Shown: positions 34,844 to 44,159 of the stretch, in pieces
Position numbering within the stretch: the first letter of the stretch is position 1
How the letters are laid out: each line of letters opens with the position of its first letter
Assembly (NCBI RefSeq): GCF_016110345.1
Contig: NZ_AP019011.1
Location: 310,001-374,000 of the forward strand
Length of the DNA: 64,000 bases
Direction: 5' to 3'
Source: Fluviibacter phosphoraccumulans
GTDB taxonomy: Bacteria; Pseudomonadota; Gammaproteobacteria; Burkholderiales; Rhodocyclaceae
Program-made: the position numbers and the translations under genes
Notes under the pieces: model-generated
Told to the model about the DNA's origin: nothing
Databases searched by the model: none
The model's input: the letters and a program-made list of their open reading frames with translations, nothing else

Positions 34844-35580
34844 GCAGCAATACCCGTTTGATTCACGGTTTCCATCCCATCATGGCGCGTCTGCGTCACG
34901 ACCCGGAAAGCGTGAAGGAAATCTATCTAGACAATAACCGTCAGGATCGCCGCGTTAAAGACTTATTGCGGCTTGCCGAGCAGGCCAATGCCCGCGTCGT
35001 GACCGTTGAACAGCCACGCATTGAAGGCATGGCGCCCAATGCCCGACATCAGGGCGTGATTGCCCGGGTGGATGCCCGTCAGAAAGCGCTGCATCTGGAT
35101 GATGTGCTGGATACACTGGAAGAGCCACCATTTTTGTTAGTGCTGGATGGCATTACCGATCCGCGTAACCTCGGTGCCTGTTTGCGCGTCGCCGATGCGG
35201 CTGGTGTGCATGCCGTCATCGCACCGAAAGATCGTGCCGTCGGGCTGACAGACGTTGCCATGAAGGCGGCTTCGGGTGCCGCAGAGACCGTGCCTTACAT
35301 CATGGTCACGAACCTCGCACGCACACTCCGTGAACTGAAAGAACGCGATATCTGGGTGGTCGGTACGGCAGGTGAAGCCAGCGAAGACCTTTATACCGCC
35401 CAATGGCCGGTTGGCGTGGCCTGGGTGATGGGTGCAGAAGGGGACGGCATGCGTCGCCTCACACGTGAGACCTGTGATGCCCTCGTGCACATTCCCATGG
35501 CCGGCTCAGTCGATAGTCTGAATGTGTCAGTAGCGGCAGGGGTCTGTCTGTTTGAAGCCGTGCGTCGCCGTCGCGCTTAA
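34840..35580 (+). CDS. rlmB: 23S rRNA (guanosine-2'-O-)-methyltransferase RlmB
   Basis: SpoU-family (SPOUT) methyltransferase for G2251 of 23S rRNA. 246 residues: an N-terminal RNA-binding domain (IHGFHPIMARLRHDPESVKEI) and the knotted C-terminal domain with motif 1 (LDGITDPRNLGACLRVADAAG), motif 2 (WVMGAEGDGMRRLT) and motif 3 (IPMAGSVDSLNVSVAAGVCL). rnr-rlmB is a standard pair. Convergent with the next gene, 9 nt away. Confidence 0.95.
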   Translation: MSSNTRLIHGFHPIMARLRHDPESVKEIYLDNNRQDRRVKDLLRLAEQANARVVTVEQPRIEGMAPNARHQGVIARVDARQKALHLDDVLDTLEEPPFLLVLDGITDPRNLGACLRVADAAGVHAVIAPKDRAVGLTDVAMKAASGAAETVPYIMVTNLARTLRELKERDIWVVGTAGEASEDLYTAQWPVGVAWVMGAEGDGMRRLTRETCDALVHIPMAGSVDSLNVSVAAGVCLFEAVRRRRA

Positions 35581-35589
35581 TTGTGTCGA

Positions 35590-37008
35590 TTAACGCCCGG
35601 CATTCGCGCGGGCGTGATCGATATCGGCCGCATTCTTTTCATCGGTATAGTGTTTAGCTGGTTTGCTGCTTAAGCTCGCGCCTCCGTTCTGGCAAAGCAC
35701 TTCAACGTTGGACAGTGGTCGATCTTTGTGCAGCACTTCAATCGCACAGCGACCGTACACCGATTCAATCGTTGCCAACACATTGCTGGCGTAATCGCTC
35801 TGCAGTTTGCTATCGAGAATCAGATTGGCCAGTAACACGCCATTCGGCCTAAGTACTTGCCGGGTGTCATGCCAGAACTCGCGTGTCACCAGATGACTGG
35901 GGATGTTGTGATGAGAGCTATAGACATCGACCACCACGACATCAAATCGATCGCCAGAATGCTTCGCAGTGTTGGTCACAAAATGCCGGGCATCATCGAC
36001 AATAAATTGGCCTCGGATCGGTTCGTGTAAAAACTGCTGCTCGGCGATGGTCTGGATTTTAGGATCGATATCGACAAAAGTGTATCGGTTCAGCGGTTCG
36101 CGGTGCGATAGCGTAAAACCACCCGCACCCAACACCAGGATGTCACTATTCTTAAGCTTCAGATCTTTCAGGAGTGTCTGGCGCAGATAGTCGATATAGC
36201 GGGCATAGCGCGGGGGTGAGCTATCGCTAATCAGGGATGCTGTCGAACTGTTCACTTTGAATGCACGTACCGGTTCGCCGTCAGCAGTTTGAGTAGGGAT
36301 GACTGAATAATCGGCATAGGCCGTTTCAGTTACTTCTTGTGGTTCGTTCAGCAGTTGTCCGCGCAACAGAGGTACGTTCAGGCCAATGATCAACAGCGTT
36401 GCAGCAAGAAATACGGCAAGCACCTGCCAGCCACGCGTGCTGACTTCCGGCGCGCGCTGCAACCTTAATGCACCAATCAGCAGGAAGAGGGCACAAAGTG
36501 CCACGGCAGCAGAAATCCCCAGCCATTGCATGACCAGTACGGAAAGCCCTAACGAACCCAGGAAAGAACCCAGCGTTGACCAATACAGCGCCATGCCACT
36601 GGCTTCGCCCGTGCGCCGGGTCTGCATCAGATTCGTGAGGGCTGGCACCGTCTGACCGAGCAGCCAGGCCAGGGGGCAGAGAATGCCGCCAATGAGTAGC
36701 GTGTAGGCCAGCCACACTGGCTCGATATGCGCAAAGAGCCTATTGACGAAGGGCGTAGAAAAACCAATGCCCAAGAGCAATGCTGAAATCAGGAAGTTGC
36801 GTGCAACCACCTGTAGGTAACGGTCATTGATTTTGGCGCCGGCGGCATAGCCAAGCGCCAGGGCCAGTAGAAAAAAACCGATCGTCGGTGCTGTAACAAC
36901 AATAGAACTGCCGATATGCGGCACCAGACGGCGCAGCGCAATGATCTCCGCACCGAGGGAGCAAAAGCCCTCGATAAATACAACAACGGGGATCAATAGC
37001 GGCGGCAT
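35590..37008 (-). CDS. Membrane-anchored spermidine synthase-like protein
   Basis: 472-residue protein with seven or so N-terminal helices (from PPLLIPVVVFIEGFCSLGAEIIAL to IGLNVPLL, about residues 1-220) and a soluble C-terminal Rossmann methyltransferase-like domain of the polyamine synthase fold: ILVLGAGGFTLSHRE, TFVDIDPKIQ, VVDVYSSHHNIPSHLV. Such MFS/spermidine synthase fusions are widespread but mostly uncharacterised; polyamine synthesis is not proven. It lies 10 nt after cysN on the same strand, so it may be cotranscribed with the cys operon. Confidence 0.8.
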   Translation of the reverse strand: MPPLLIPVVVFIEGFCSLGAEIIALRRLVPHIGSSIVVTAPTIGFFLLALALGYAAGAKINDRYLQVVARNFLISALLLGIGFSTPFVNRLFAHIEPVWLAYTLLIGGILCPLAWLLGQTVPALTNLMQTRRTGEASGMALYWSTLGSFLGSLGLSVLVMQWLGISAAVALCALFLLIGALRLQRAPEVSTRGWQVLAVFLAATLLIIGLNVPLLRGQLLNEPQEVTETAYADYSVIPTQTADGEPVRAFKVNSSTASLISDSSPPRYARYIDYLRQTLLKDLKLKNSDILVLGAGGFTLSHREPLNRYTFVDIDPKIQTIAEQQFLHEPIRGQFIVDDARHFVTNTAKHSGDRFDVVVVDVYSSHHNIPSHLVTREFWHDTRQVLRPNGVLLANLILDSKLQSDYASNVLATIESVYGRCAIEVLHKDRPLSNVEVLCQNGGASLSSKPAKHYTDEKNAADIDHARANAGR

Positions 37009-37018
37009 GCCCCTGATG

Positions 37019-38305
37019 TTACAGGAGCATGCCCGCGCCGACGGTGTTGTTCGTGGCTTCGTCGATCAGAATGAATGCACCGGTCGCACGGTTGTTCTTG
37101 TAGCTGTCACAGCAGATCGGCTGCGCCAGACGCAAGTTGATGGTGGCGATGTCATTCATCTGTAGTTGAGCGGGCGCCGCATCCTGAGCCAGCGTATTGA
37201 TATCCAGCCGGAACGGAATATCGGCAATCTTGGCTTTCACCGTGCGCGTTGTCTGACGCAGTGCGTAGGTGCGGGCACGATCCAGCGGCGTTTCAGAGAG
37301 CCAACAAACCATGGCCTGGGCTTCTTTCACTACTTGCGGTGCTGTATCCGGATGCGCAATCATATCGCCACGCGAGATGTCGATTTCATCTTTCAGACGA
37401 ATGGTCACTGATTGTTCGGCAACGCCTTCGTTCAGTTCAACACCGCCTAGCTCGACATGACTGACCGTACTGCGCTGGCCCGAGGGCAGGGCAATCACTT
37501 CGTCACCCGGGCGAACCACGCCCGAGCTGATGCGACCCATGAAGCCACGGTAATCGTGGAGCTCCGGATTGGCAGAGTCTTGCGGACGGCACACCAGTTG
37601 TACCGGCATGCGGAATTGTTCGTGGTTGGTTGGCGTTTCGCTGTGGCTGTTCGGCGCTGTTTCAAGAATCTCCAACAACGTCGGGCCTTCGTACCAATTC
37701 ATCGAATCGCCACGATCCACGATCATGTCGCCTTCCAGGGCGGACATCGGTACGTAACGTACCTTTTCCAAACCAATCGTCGCGGCCACTTGCGCAAACT
37801 CTTCTTGCAGCTTGGCAAATACCTGTACGTCGTAGTTCACCAGATCCATCTTGTTGATGGCCACAACGATCTGCGGAATGCCCAGCAGTTGGCAGATTTT
37901 TGCGTGACGACGCGTTTGCGTCAGAATGCCGCGACGGGCATCGACCAGAATGATGGCCAAATCAGCTGTCGAAGCCGCTGTCACCATATTGCGCGTGTAC
38001 TGTTCGTGACCTGGTGCGTCAGCGATGATGTACTTGCGGGTGCCGGTCGAGAAGTAGCGATAGGCCACATCGATCGTAATGCCCTGTTCGCGTTCGGCTT
38101 GCAGGCCATCGGTCAGCAGCGACAGATCAACGCTGGTCAGGCCGCGACGCTCCGAGGTGCGCGCCAGATTGCTCAGCGTATCCACCAGAATGGTTTTGGT
38201 ATCAAATAGCAGGCGACCAATCAGCGTGCTCTTGCCATCATCGACGCTACCGCAAGTCAAAAAGCGCAGCAGGCCGTGATCTTCAATGTGTTGTTGGCTA
38301 GTCAT
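37019..38305 (-). CDS. cysN: Sulfate adenylyltransferase subunit 1 (GTPase)
   Basis: EF-Tu-like GTPase subunit that drives APS synthesis by CysD. 428 residues: P-loop (CGSVDDGKSTLIGRLLFDTK), G3 (DAPGHEQYTRNM), G4 (NKMD), then beta-barrel domains. No APS kinase (CysC) fusion follows, consistent with an APS-reducing pathway. The start overlaps the cysD stop by one base. Confidence 0.96.
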   Translation of the reverse strand: MTSQQHIEDHGLLRFLTCGSVDDGKSTLIGRLLFDTKTILVDTLSNLARTSERRGLTSVDLSLLTDGLQAEREQGITIDVAYRYFSTGTRKYIIADAPGHEQYTRNMVTAASTADLAIILVDARRGILTQTRRHAKICQLLGIPQIVVAINKMDLVNYDVQVFAKLQEEFAQVAATIGLEKVRYVPMSALEGDMIVDRGDSMNWYEGPTLLEILETAPNSHSETPTNHEQFRMPVQLVCRPQDSANPELHDYRGFMGRISSGVVRPGDEVIALPSGQRSTVSHVELGGVELNEGVAEQSVTIRLKDEIDISRGDMIAHPDTAPQVVKEAQAMVCWLSETPLDRARTYALRQTTRTVKAKIADIPFRLDINTLAQDAAPAQLQMNDIATINLRLAQPICCDSYKNNRATGAFILIDEATNNTVGAGMLL

Positions 38306-39228
38306 TAGAAGTAGCCCTCTTTCTTGCGTTGTTCCATGGCGGCTTCACTGGCCTGGTCATCCAGGCGCGTTGCGCCACGTTCGCTGATCGTTGTGCCAGC
38401 GGTTTCAGTAATAATCTTTTCGATGCTGTCGGCGTCACTAATCACCGGCGCGGTACAGCTGATGTCGCCCACGGTACGGAAGCGCACCTTCAGATCAATC
38501 ACTTCTTCGCCTGGCTTAGCGGGGGTCAGGTGCGTGATTGGCACGATGCCACCACCACGACGTACGATCGGGCGCGTATGGGCAAAGTAGATCGACGGCA
38601 GTTCGAGCTTCTCGCGCTCAATGTATTGCCAGACGTCCAGCTCGGTCCAGTTCGAAATCGGGAAGGCGCGCATATGCTCGCCTTTGTGTACGCGGGCGTT
38701 ATACAGATCCCACAGTTCCGGGCGCTGGTTCTTCGGATCCCACTGACCGAAGTCATCGCGGAAACTGAAGATGCGTTCTTTGGCGCGTGCCTTTTCTTCA
38801 TCGCGGCGGGCGCCGCCGATCAGGCAGTCGAATTCAAATTCGGCAATGGTTTCGAGCAGCGTCACCGATTGATGACGGTTGCGTGATTCATCAGCCGACT
38901 TCAGCACGATGGTGCCGCGCTTCATCGAATCCTCCAGTGAACGGACGATCAGGCGCTCACCCAGTTCGGCAGCGCGGCGATCACGAAAGTCGATGACTTC
39001 CGGGTAATTGTGGCCGGTATCGATATGCACCAGCGGAAACGGAAAGCGTGCCGGGCGGAAGGCTTTTTCAGCCAGGCGTAGCATACAGATTGAATCTTTG
39101 CCGCCGGAGAACAGCAGGGCAGGACGCTCACATTGGCCGGCCACCTCGCGCATGATCTGGATTGCTTCTGCTTCCAGCCAGTCGAGGTGAGAGAGAGTAG
39201 GAGGTTTGGAAAATGCAGGTTTTGACAT
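38305..39228 (-). CDS. cysD: Sulfate adenylyltransferase subunit 2
   Basis: ATP sulfurylase catalytic subunit, a PP-loop protein of 307 residues (LLFSGGKDSICMLRLAEKAF; FPLVHIDTGHNYPEVIDFRD; GGARRDEEKARAKERIFSFRD). ATG 39228 is chosen over an in-frame TTG at 39237; neither has a strong ribosome-binding site. Located 36 nt after cysH. Confidence 0.96.
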   Translation of the reverse strand: MSKPAFSKPPTLSHLDWLEAEAIQIMREVAGQCERPALLFSGGKDSICMLRLAEKAFRPARFPFPLVHIDTGHNYPEVIDFRDRRAAELGERLIVRSLEDSMKRGTIVLKSADESRNRHQSVTLLETIAEFEFDCLIGGARRDEEKARAKERIFSFRDDFGQWDPKNQRPELWDLYNARVHKGEHMRAFPISNWTELDVWQYIEREKLELPSIYFAHTRPIVRRGGGIVPITHLTPAKPGEEVIDLKVRFRTVGDISCTAPVISDADSIEKIITETAGTTISERGATRLDDQASEAAMEQRKKEGYF

Positions 39229-39264
39229 AAGTCGCAATTTTACAGAGTTGTCTTTATTTGGCCG

Positions 39265-40020
39265 TTATTTTGCTTTATGCAGGCCGCATTCTTTGGTTTC
39301 AGGGTTTTCCCACCACCAGCGGCCAGCGCGTACGTCTTCACCCGGTGTAATGGCGCGCGTACAGGGTGCGCAGCCGATCGATGGGTAAAAATGGTCGTGC
39401 AGTGCGTTGTAGGGCACATTATTCAGATCAATGTAGGCCCAGATTTCTTTTTCCGACCACTCGATGAGCGGATTGAATTTCGGTAGATTGTTCAGCGTAT
39501 CGAAGTCTTCCCAATCCATGTTCTGACGGGTCACTGATTGGGCCGCGCGTAGACCGGTAATCCAGGCATCCTTGCCTTTCAATGTACGGGCCAGCGGTTC
39601 CAGTTTGCGGATCTGGCAACAGGCTTTGCGGTTCTCGACTGAATCGTAAAAACCGTTGATGCCGTGTTCGCGCACCCAGGGTTCCAGCTGTTTGTAATCC
39701 GGTGTCATGATTTCAATGTCGCGACCATATTGCTGCTGCGCCTTGGCGAGCAGGGCATAGGTCTCTTCATTGAGGCGGCCGGTGTCGAGCGTAAAGATGC
39801 CGATGGGTAGGTTGTCTTTGCAGATCATGTCCATCAGGACCATGTCTTCAGCGCCCAGGCTATTGGCCAGCACCACATTCGGATGATGATCAATAATCGT
39901 ATTCAAACGCGCCATCACCAGCGCCGATTTTTCAGCCACAGCAGTGACCAGTGCGGCATCGGGAGCCGGGCGTGTGGCTGCTTTCGGTTGGCCGATGCTG
40001 GAAATCGACGCGCTCGTCAT
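39265..40020 (-). CDS. cysH: Phosphoadenylylsulfate/adenylylsulfate reductase, 4Fe-4S APS type
   Basis: Reduces activated sulfate to sulfite with thioredoxin. 251 residues. Two cysteine pairs (ACCQIRKLEPL and GCAPCTR) make up the CC...CxxC set that binds a 4Fe-4S cluster and marks APS-specific reductases; the catalytic C-terminal Cys is in KECGLHKAK. PAPS-only enzymes lack the paired cysteines. The start codon overlaps the DUF934 stop by ATGA. Confidence 0.94.
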   Translation of the reverse strand: MTSASISSIGQPKAATRPAPDAALVTAVAEKSALVMARLNTIIDHHPNVVLANSLGAEDMVLMDMICKDNLPIGIFTLDTGRLNEETYALLAKAQQQYGRDIEIMTPDYKQLEPWVREHGINGFYDSVENRKACCQIRKLEPLARTLKGKDAWITGLRAAQSVTRQNMDWEDFDTLNNLPKFNPLIEWSEKEIWAYIDLNNVPYNALHDHFYPSIGCAPCTRAITPGEDVRAGRWWWENPETKECGLHKAK

Positions 40021-40556
40021 GAACGGGCCCCGCCCTGCGTTGCACCTGCACGATCAACCTGACGGAACAGCGGCGCCGGATTGTCGGTTGAACCCTGGTA
40101 CACATCCGGGAACGGTGTCAGGTGCTTCACGGCTGTCTCTGGAGAAACCTTCGGGTCCAGAGCCAGCGTGTCGAAGCCAACGCGCAACATGAAGAACAGT
40201 TGATCCACCAGCACATTGCCAATGGCACGCAGTTCACCCGTATATTTGTGGTGGTTGCGCAGGCGCCAGGCAATCGAATACCCACGACCATCGGTGAATT
40301 TCGGGAAGTCGATCGCCACCAGTGGCCAGGCAGCAAACTCGGCAGCCACAGCGTTCAAATCGTCATGAGGCGATAGCCAGACACCGATCTCGCCAGCGCG
40401 TGCCTTGAGCGCATCGCGTTGCGTGATCCACACATTAAAAGGCACCAGCCATTGACCCGCCGTAACCGCTTGGGCTGCCGGATCAGCATCGGCTTCCAGG
40501 TGCAGCACTTGCCAGTGGTCGTTATGCACCTGACCGTTTTTCAGGATCTCAGCCAT
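40017..40556 (-). CDS. DUF934 family protein (cys operon)
   Basis: 179-residue cytoplasmic protein of unknown biochemical role, with VWLSPHDDLN-like (GVWLSPHDDLNAVAAEFAAW), FPKFTDGRGYSIAWRLR and ELRAIGNVLVDQLFFMLRVGFD typical of DUF934, a family found almost only between sulfite reductase and cysH genes. The ATG at 40556 has a GGAGG 6 nt upstream; an earlier in-frame start at 40601 would lie deep in cysI. Overlaps the end of cysI by 8 nt. An assembly or electron-transfer role with CysI is only inferred from context. Confidence 0.85.
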   Translation of the reverse strand: MAEILKNGQVHNDHWQVLHLEADADPAAQAVTAGQWLVPFNVWITQRDALKARAGEIGVWLSPHDDLNAVAAEFAAWPLVAIDFPKFTDGRGYSIAWRLRNHHKYTGELRAIGNVLVDQLFFMLRVGFDTLALDPKVSPETAVKHLTPFPDVYQGSTDNPAPLFRQVDRAGATQGGARS

Positions 40557-42246
40557 TGTTGGCCTCCTTATTCTTATTTGCTCGGTTCTTTGCCGAATCA
40601 CCGTAGACGCTTAACTTGAACGGGTCGAGACCGACGCGTACCACGGTCTCTACAAAACGTTCTTCCGGTTCACGCAGGCTCACGTAGGTTTCCAGTAGCT
40701 TGGTCACCACATCCGGCATATCAGCCGCCGCGAACGATGGACCAATCACTTTGCCCAGACGCGTATCGTTACCCTGGCGACCGCCAATCGTGACTTGATA
40801 CCACTCTTCATCATTCTTATCGACACCCAGCACGCCGATGTGGCCCACATGGTGGTGGCCGCAGGCGTTCATGCAACCGGAAATGTTCAGATCCAGTTCG
40901 CCGATATCGTGTAGATAATCCAGATCGTCAAAGCGCTCCATAATGGCCTTGGCAATCGGAATTGATTTGGCATTGGCCAGGTCGCAGAAGTCACCGCCCG
41001 GGCAGCAGATAATGTCGGTGAGCAAACCCACCGTTGAGCTGGCCAGCTTGAGGGCTTTGGCTTTGTCGAAAAGTTCCGGCAGCTTGCGCAGCTCCACGTC
41101 CGACAGCACCAGGTTCTGTTCGTGCGACGAACGCAATTCACCAAAGCTGTAGGCATCAGCCAGGTCAGCCACCGCATCCATCTGCACATCGGTAATGTCG
41201 CCGGGCGCAAACCCCTTTTGCTTCAACGACAGCGTCACGGCACGGTACCCCGGCACGCGGTGGCCGTGCACGTTCTGTTGCACCCAGCGGGCAAAAGCCT
41301 TGTCGCTGGCCAGCCGTGCTTCGTAATCGGCATCTGTGTCAGGCAGTGAGGCATAGGCCGGTGCTGTGAAATAGGCCGACACGCGGGCCAGTTCAGCATC
41401 GGTAATGGTGGCCGGGCCATCTTTCAGATTGGCCCATTCAGCATCAACCTTGCGGCGGAATTCTTCAATGCCCAGGGCTTTCACCAGAATCTTGATACGC
41501 GCCTTGTACGGATTGTCGCGACGACCTTCCAGGTTATAGACACGGATGATCGCTTCCATATACGAAAGCAGGTGACGCCAGGGCAGGGCCTCGTTAATGA
41601 CTTCGCCCAGAATGGGCGTTCGCCCCAGACCACCGCCGACCCACACGCGGGCAAGCACTTCACCCTGATCGTCGCGATACAGGTGCAAACCAATATCGTG
41701 TACCTGAACCACCGCACGGTCGCGTTCGGCGCCATGCACGGCAATTTTGAACTTGCGGGGCAGGAAAGCAAATTCCGGATGGAAAGTGCTCCACTGGCGA
41801 ATGATCTCGGCCAGCGGGCGGGTATCCACCACTTCGTCCGGGGCAATGCCGGCAAACTGGTCGGTCGTGGTGTTGCGGATACAGTTACCCGAAGTCTGGA
41901 TGGCGTGCATTTCCACTTCAGCCAGTCGTGCCAGCACATCGGGCACGCGATCCATGGGAATCCAGTTGTATTGCAGGTTGTGCCGCGTCGTAAAGTGAGC
42001 GTAGCCTTTATCTTCTTCACGGGCGATGGCGCCCAGCACGCGTAGCTGTGCCGAAGAGATCATGCCGTAAGGCACGGCGATGCGCAGCATCGGCGCATGA
42101 CGTTGCATATACAGACCATTCTGCAGACGCAGCGGGCGAAACTCTTCATCGGCCAATTCGCCAGCTTGCCAGCGCGCCGTCTGATCGCGGAACTGGTCTA
42201 CACGGGCCTTAACGAGCGCGCGGTCATATTCGTCATAGCGGTACAT
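40549..42246 (-). CDS. cysI: Sulfite reductase hemoprotein subunit
   Basis: Siroheme and 4Fe-4S enzyme that reduces sulfite to sulfide. 565 residues with two ferrite-like half domains; the substrate Arg/Lys region includes HFTTRHNLQYNWI, and the cluster/siroheme cysteines are in CCPGGDFCDLANAKSI and SGCMNACGHHHVGHIG. No cysJ flavoprotein gene is present in the window, so the electron donor is unknown; ferredoxin is possible. The gene before it on the same strand is a TauE-type transporter gene, 32 nt away. Confidence 0.93.
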   Translation of the reverse strand: MYRYDEYDRALVKARVDQFRDQTARWQAGELADEEFRPLRLQNGLYMQRHAPMLRIAVPYGMISSAQLRVLGAIAREEDKGYAHFTTRHNLQYNWIPMDRVPDVLARLAEVEMHAIQTSGNCIRNTTTDQFAGIAPDEVVDTRPLAEIIRQWSTFHPEFAFLPRKFKIAVHGAERDRAVVQVHDIGLHLYRDDQGEVLARVWVGGGLGRTPILGEVINEALPWRHLLSYMEAIIRVYNLEGRRDNPYKARIKILVKALGIEEFRRKVDAEWANLKDGPATITDAELARVSAYFTAPAYASLPDTDADYEARLASDKAFARWVQQNVHGHRVPGYRAVTLSLKQKGFAPGDITDVQMDAVADLADAYSFGELRSSHEQNLVLSDVELRKLPELFDKAKALKLASSTVGLLTDIICCPGGDFCDLANAKSIPIAKAIMERFDDLDYLHDIGELDLNISGCMNACGHHHVGHIGVLGVDKNDEEWYQVTIGGRQGNDTRLGKVIGPSFAAADMPDVVTKLLETYVSLREPEERFVETVVRVGLDPFKLSVYGDSAKNRANKNKEANNG

Positions 42247-42278
42247 AGTGGATCTCTATGGAACAGGTTTTATAGGAA

Positions 42279-43052
42279 TCAGGAGAGTACAAGCTTGGTG
42301 CCAATAATAATCAGCATGGTGGCGAGTAAGCTACGTAAAAACTTTTCTGGCACTTTACTGGCAATGTGGCTGCCAATCCAGATGCCGGGCAGCGAACCGA
42401 GCAGCAGGGCGCCCAGCAGGCTAAAGTCCACGCTACCCAGATACCAGTGCCCTATGCCGGCAACCGCAGTCAGTGGCACGGCGTGGGCAATGTCACTGGC
42501 CACAATCTTCAAGGTGCCAATGCGGGGATAGAGGAAAAAGAGGGCGGTAACGCCCAGCGCGCCAGCACCGACCGATGAAATCGTGACCAGTACGCCCAGG
42601 ATGGCACCCACCAGTACGGTAATAGGACCCACATGGCGCTGAATGTACGAATCTTCATGGCGGCGGGCATAGCGCAACAGCTTATCGCGCAGAAAAATCG
42701 CGGCAGCCGTCAGAAACAGCGCAAAACCCAACGCCACGGCCATAATGTGTCCCACTTCTTTGCCGTGCCCAGGCAATTGCATCAACACATATAAGGTTAT
42801 GCCTGCGGCAGGGATGCTGCCCGCAGCCAAACGGCCAACGATGAGCCAGTCGACGTGGCCTTTGCGGCCATGGGCGACCGTGCCCCCGGTCTTGGTCAGT
42901 GCGGCATAGAGCAAATCGGTGCCGACAGCAGTGGCCGGGGTCACACCAAACAGCAGCACCAGCAGCGGCGTCATCAACGAACCGCCCCCAACGCCGGTCA
43001 TGCCGACGATGAGTCCTACAAAAAAGCCCGAGGCGGTGTAGAGAAAGTCCAT
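42279..43052 (-). CDS. TauE/SafE family transporter (sulfate or sulfite)
   Basis: Membrane protein of about 257 residues with eight helices and the repeated TauE/SafE motif (VGLIVGMTGVGGGSLMTPLL and VTISSVGAGALGVTALFFLYP). Position at the head of the cys operon points to sulfate import or sulfite export. Start is uncertain: ATG 43052 gives the usual family length, while ATGs at 43085 and 43148 are in frame; none has a strong ribosome-binding site. Confidence 0.85.
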   Translation of the reverse strand: MDFLYTASGFFVGLIVGMTGVGGGSLMTPLLVLLFGVTPATAVGTDLLYAALTKTGGTVAHGRKGHVDWLIVGRLAAGSIPAAGITLYVLMQLPGHGKEVGHIMAVALGFALFLTAAAIFLRDKLLRYARRHEDSYIQRHVGPITVLVGAILGVLVTISSVGAGALGVTALFFLYPRIGTLKIVASDIAHAVPLTAVAGIGHWYLGSVDFSLLGALLLGSLPGIWIGSHIASKVPEKFLRSLLATMLIIIGTKLVLS

Positions 43053-43085
43053 TAGCTGCGCTGCAATATTGATTGAGGCCGCCAT

Positions 43086-43167
43086 CCTAACAGCCGGCCA
43101 ACCCAACGTAAAAGAATATATGGTTAGAATGCTATAACTTTTAGTCATTAAGGAGGCTCGTCAGGTT
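43086..43167. promoter_or_regulatory. Divergent promoter region of cysB and the cys operon
   Basis: AT-rich stretch between oppositely oriented genes. On the plus strand TAGAAT (43125-43130) and TATAAC (43133-43138) are candidate -10 boxes; on the minus strand TATATT (43120-43115) is another. CysB autoregulates and activates cys promoters in other bacteria, so this is the likely operator region, but no confident CysB site was found. Confidence 0.4.
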
Positions 43168-44121
43168 ATGACCCTTCAGCAACTCCGTTACCTGGTAGAA
43201 GTGGCACAGCGTGGCTTTAATGTCTCAGAAGCCGCCGAGGCGCTGTTTACCTCCCAGCCCGGTGTCTCCAAACAGATCAAACAGCTGGAAAATGATCTGG
43301 GCATCATTATTTTCGAGCGCGTCGGCAAGCGACTGACCGGTGTGACCGAAGCCGGTGGGCAGGTCTTGGCCCATGCCCGGCGGATTCTGGCCGAAACCGA
43401 AAACCTCAAGCGTTACGTCGATGACTATACCCATGGGCAGCAGGGCGCGCTGGTCATTGCCACGACCCATACGCAGGCACGCTACGCACTGCCCGAAGCC
43501 ATTTCGCGTTTCAGGACGCGCTATCCGGAAGTCACCCTAACGCTACACCAGGGCATGCCCGATCAATTTGCCGAATGGCTCATGCGCGGTGATGTCGACC
43601 TGGCCATTGCCACCGAGGCCCTCAAGGATGTGTCCGGCATCGTTGCTTTGCCCTGTCGGCAGTGGCATCACGCTATCGTGGTGCCGGAAGCTCATCCGCT
43701 ACTCAGTGCCGGGGCGATCAGCCTGGCCGAACTGGCTTCTTATCCGCTGATTACCTACGTGCGCGGTGTGGCGGGGCGGATTGGTATGGACGCCGTCTTT
43801 GAGCGGCAGGGGCTCACACCGCGCATTGTGCTGGATGCGCTCGATGCCGACGTCGTTAAAACCTATGTCGGCTTGGGTATGGGGGTCGGCATCATTGCCG
43901 AGCACGCCTTTGATCCGTTGCGCGACCCGGCTGCCGGCTTACGCCTGATACAGGCGCGCCATCTCTTTCCGGCCAACACCACCCATGTCGCCATTCGGCG
44001 CGGTACCTTGCTGCGCCGTTTCGAATATGACTTTATTGAAGACTTTGCCCCCGGACTCAACCGCGATGTGGTCCAGAAAGCTCTGCAGGGTGGCGAGATC
44101 ACAGCGTCGGACTGGCTTTAA
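43168..44121 (+). CDS. cysB: LysR-type transcriptional regulator CysB
   Basis: Activator of sulfur assimilation, 317 residues. N-terminal winged helix-turn-helix (MTLQQLRYLVEVAQRGFNVSEAAEALFTSQPGVSKQIKQLE shown in parts) matches CysB/Cbl rather than generic LysR proteins, as does the effector-domain segment ATTHTQARYALP. The ligand is expected to be acetylserine or APS. The 5' AAGGAGG lies a little far (11 nt) from ATG 43168. Divergent from the cys operon, the usual arrangement. Confidence 0.92.
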   Translation: MTLQQLRYLVEVAQRGFNVSEAAEALFTSQPGVSKQIKQLENDLGIIIFERVGKRLTGVTEAGGQVLAHARRILAETENLKRYVDDYTHGQQGALVIATTHTQARYALPEAISRFRTRYPEVTLTLHQGMPDQFAEWLMRGDVDLAIATEALKDVSGIVALPCRQWHHAIVVPEAHPLLSAGAISLAELASYPLITYVRGVAGRIGMDAVFERQGLTPRIVLDALDADVVKTYVGLGMGVGIIAEHAFDPLRDPAAGLRLIQARHLFPANTTHVAIRRGTLLRRFEYDFIEDFAPGLNRDVVQKALQGGEITASDWL

Positions 44122-44130
44122 CCTTGATTC

Positions 44131-44139
44131 TGTTATAGA
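44131..44139 (+). promoter_or_regulatory. Candidate extended -10 promoter for rpsF operon
   Basis: TGTTATAGA (TG-n-TATAGA) lies after cysB and about 70 nt before rpsF. It sits in a small dyad GATTC...GAATC. The -35 region is weak, as expected for an extended -10 promoter. Confidence 0.45.
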
Positions 44140-44159
44140 ATCTCGGGTTTTCCACCTTG

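Noticed and set aside
35593..35615. Inverted repeat ACGCCCG/CGGGCGT after rlmB
   Set aside because: No T-run follows on either strand and it lies within the last codons of the minus-strand gene, so it was not called a terminator.
37457..38209. Open frame of 250 codons on the plus strand
   Set aside because: Antisense to cysN, whose GTPase motifs are all intact on the minus strand; no motif seen in the plus-strand translation.
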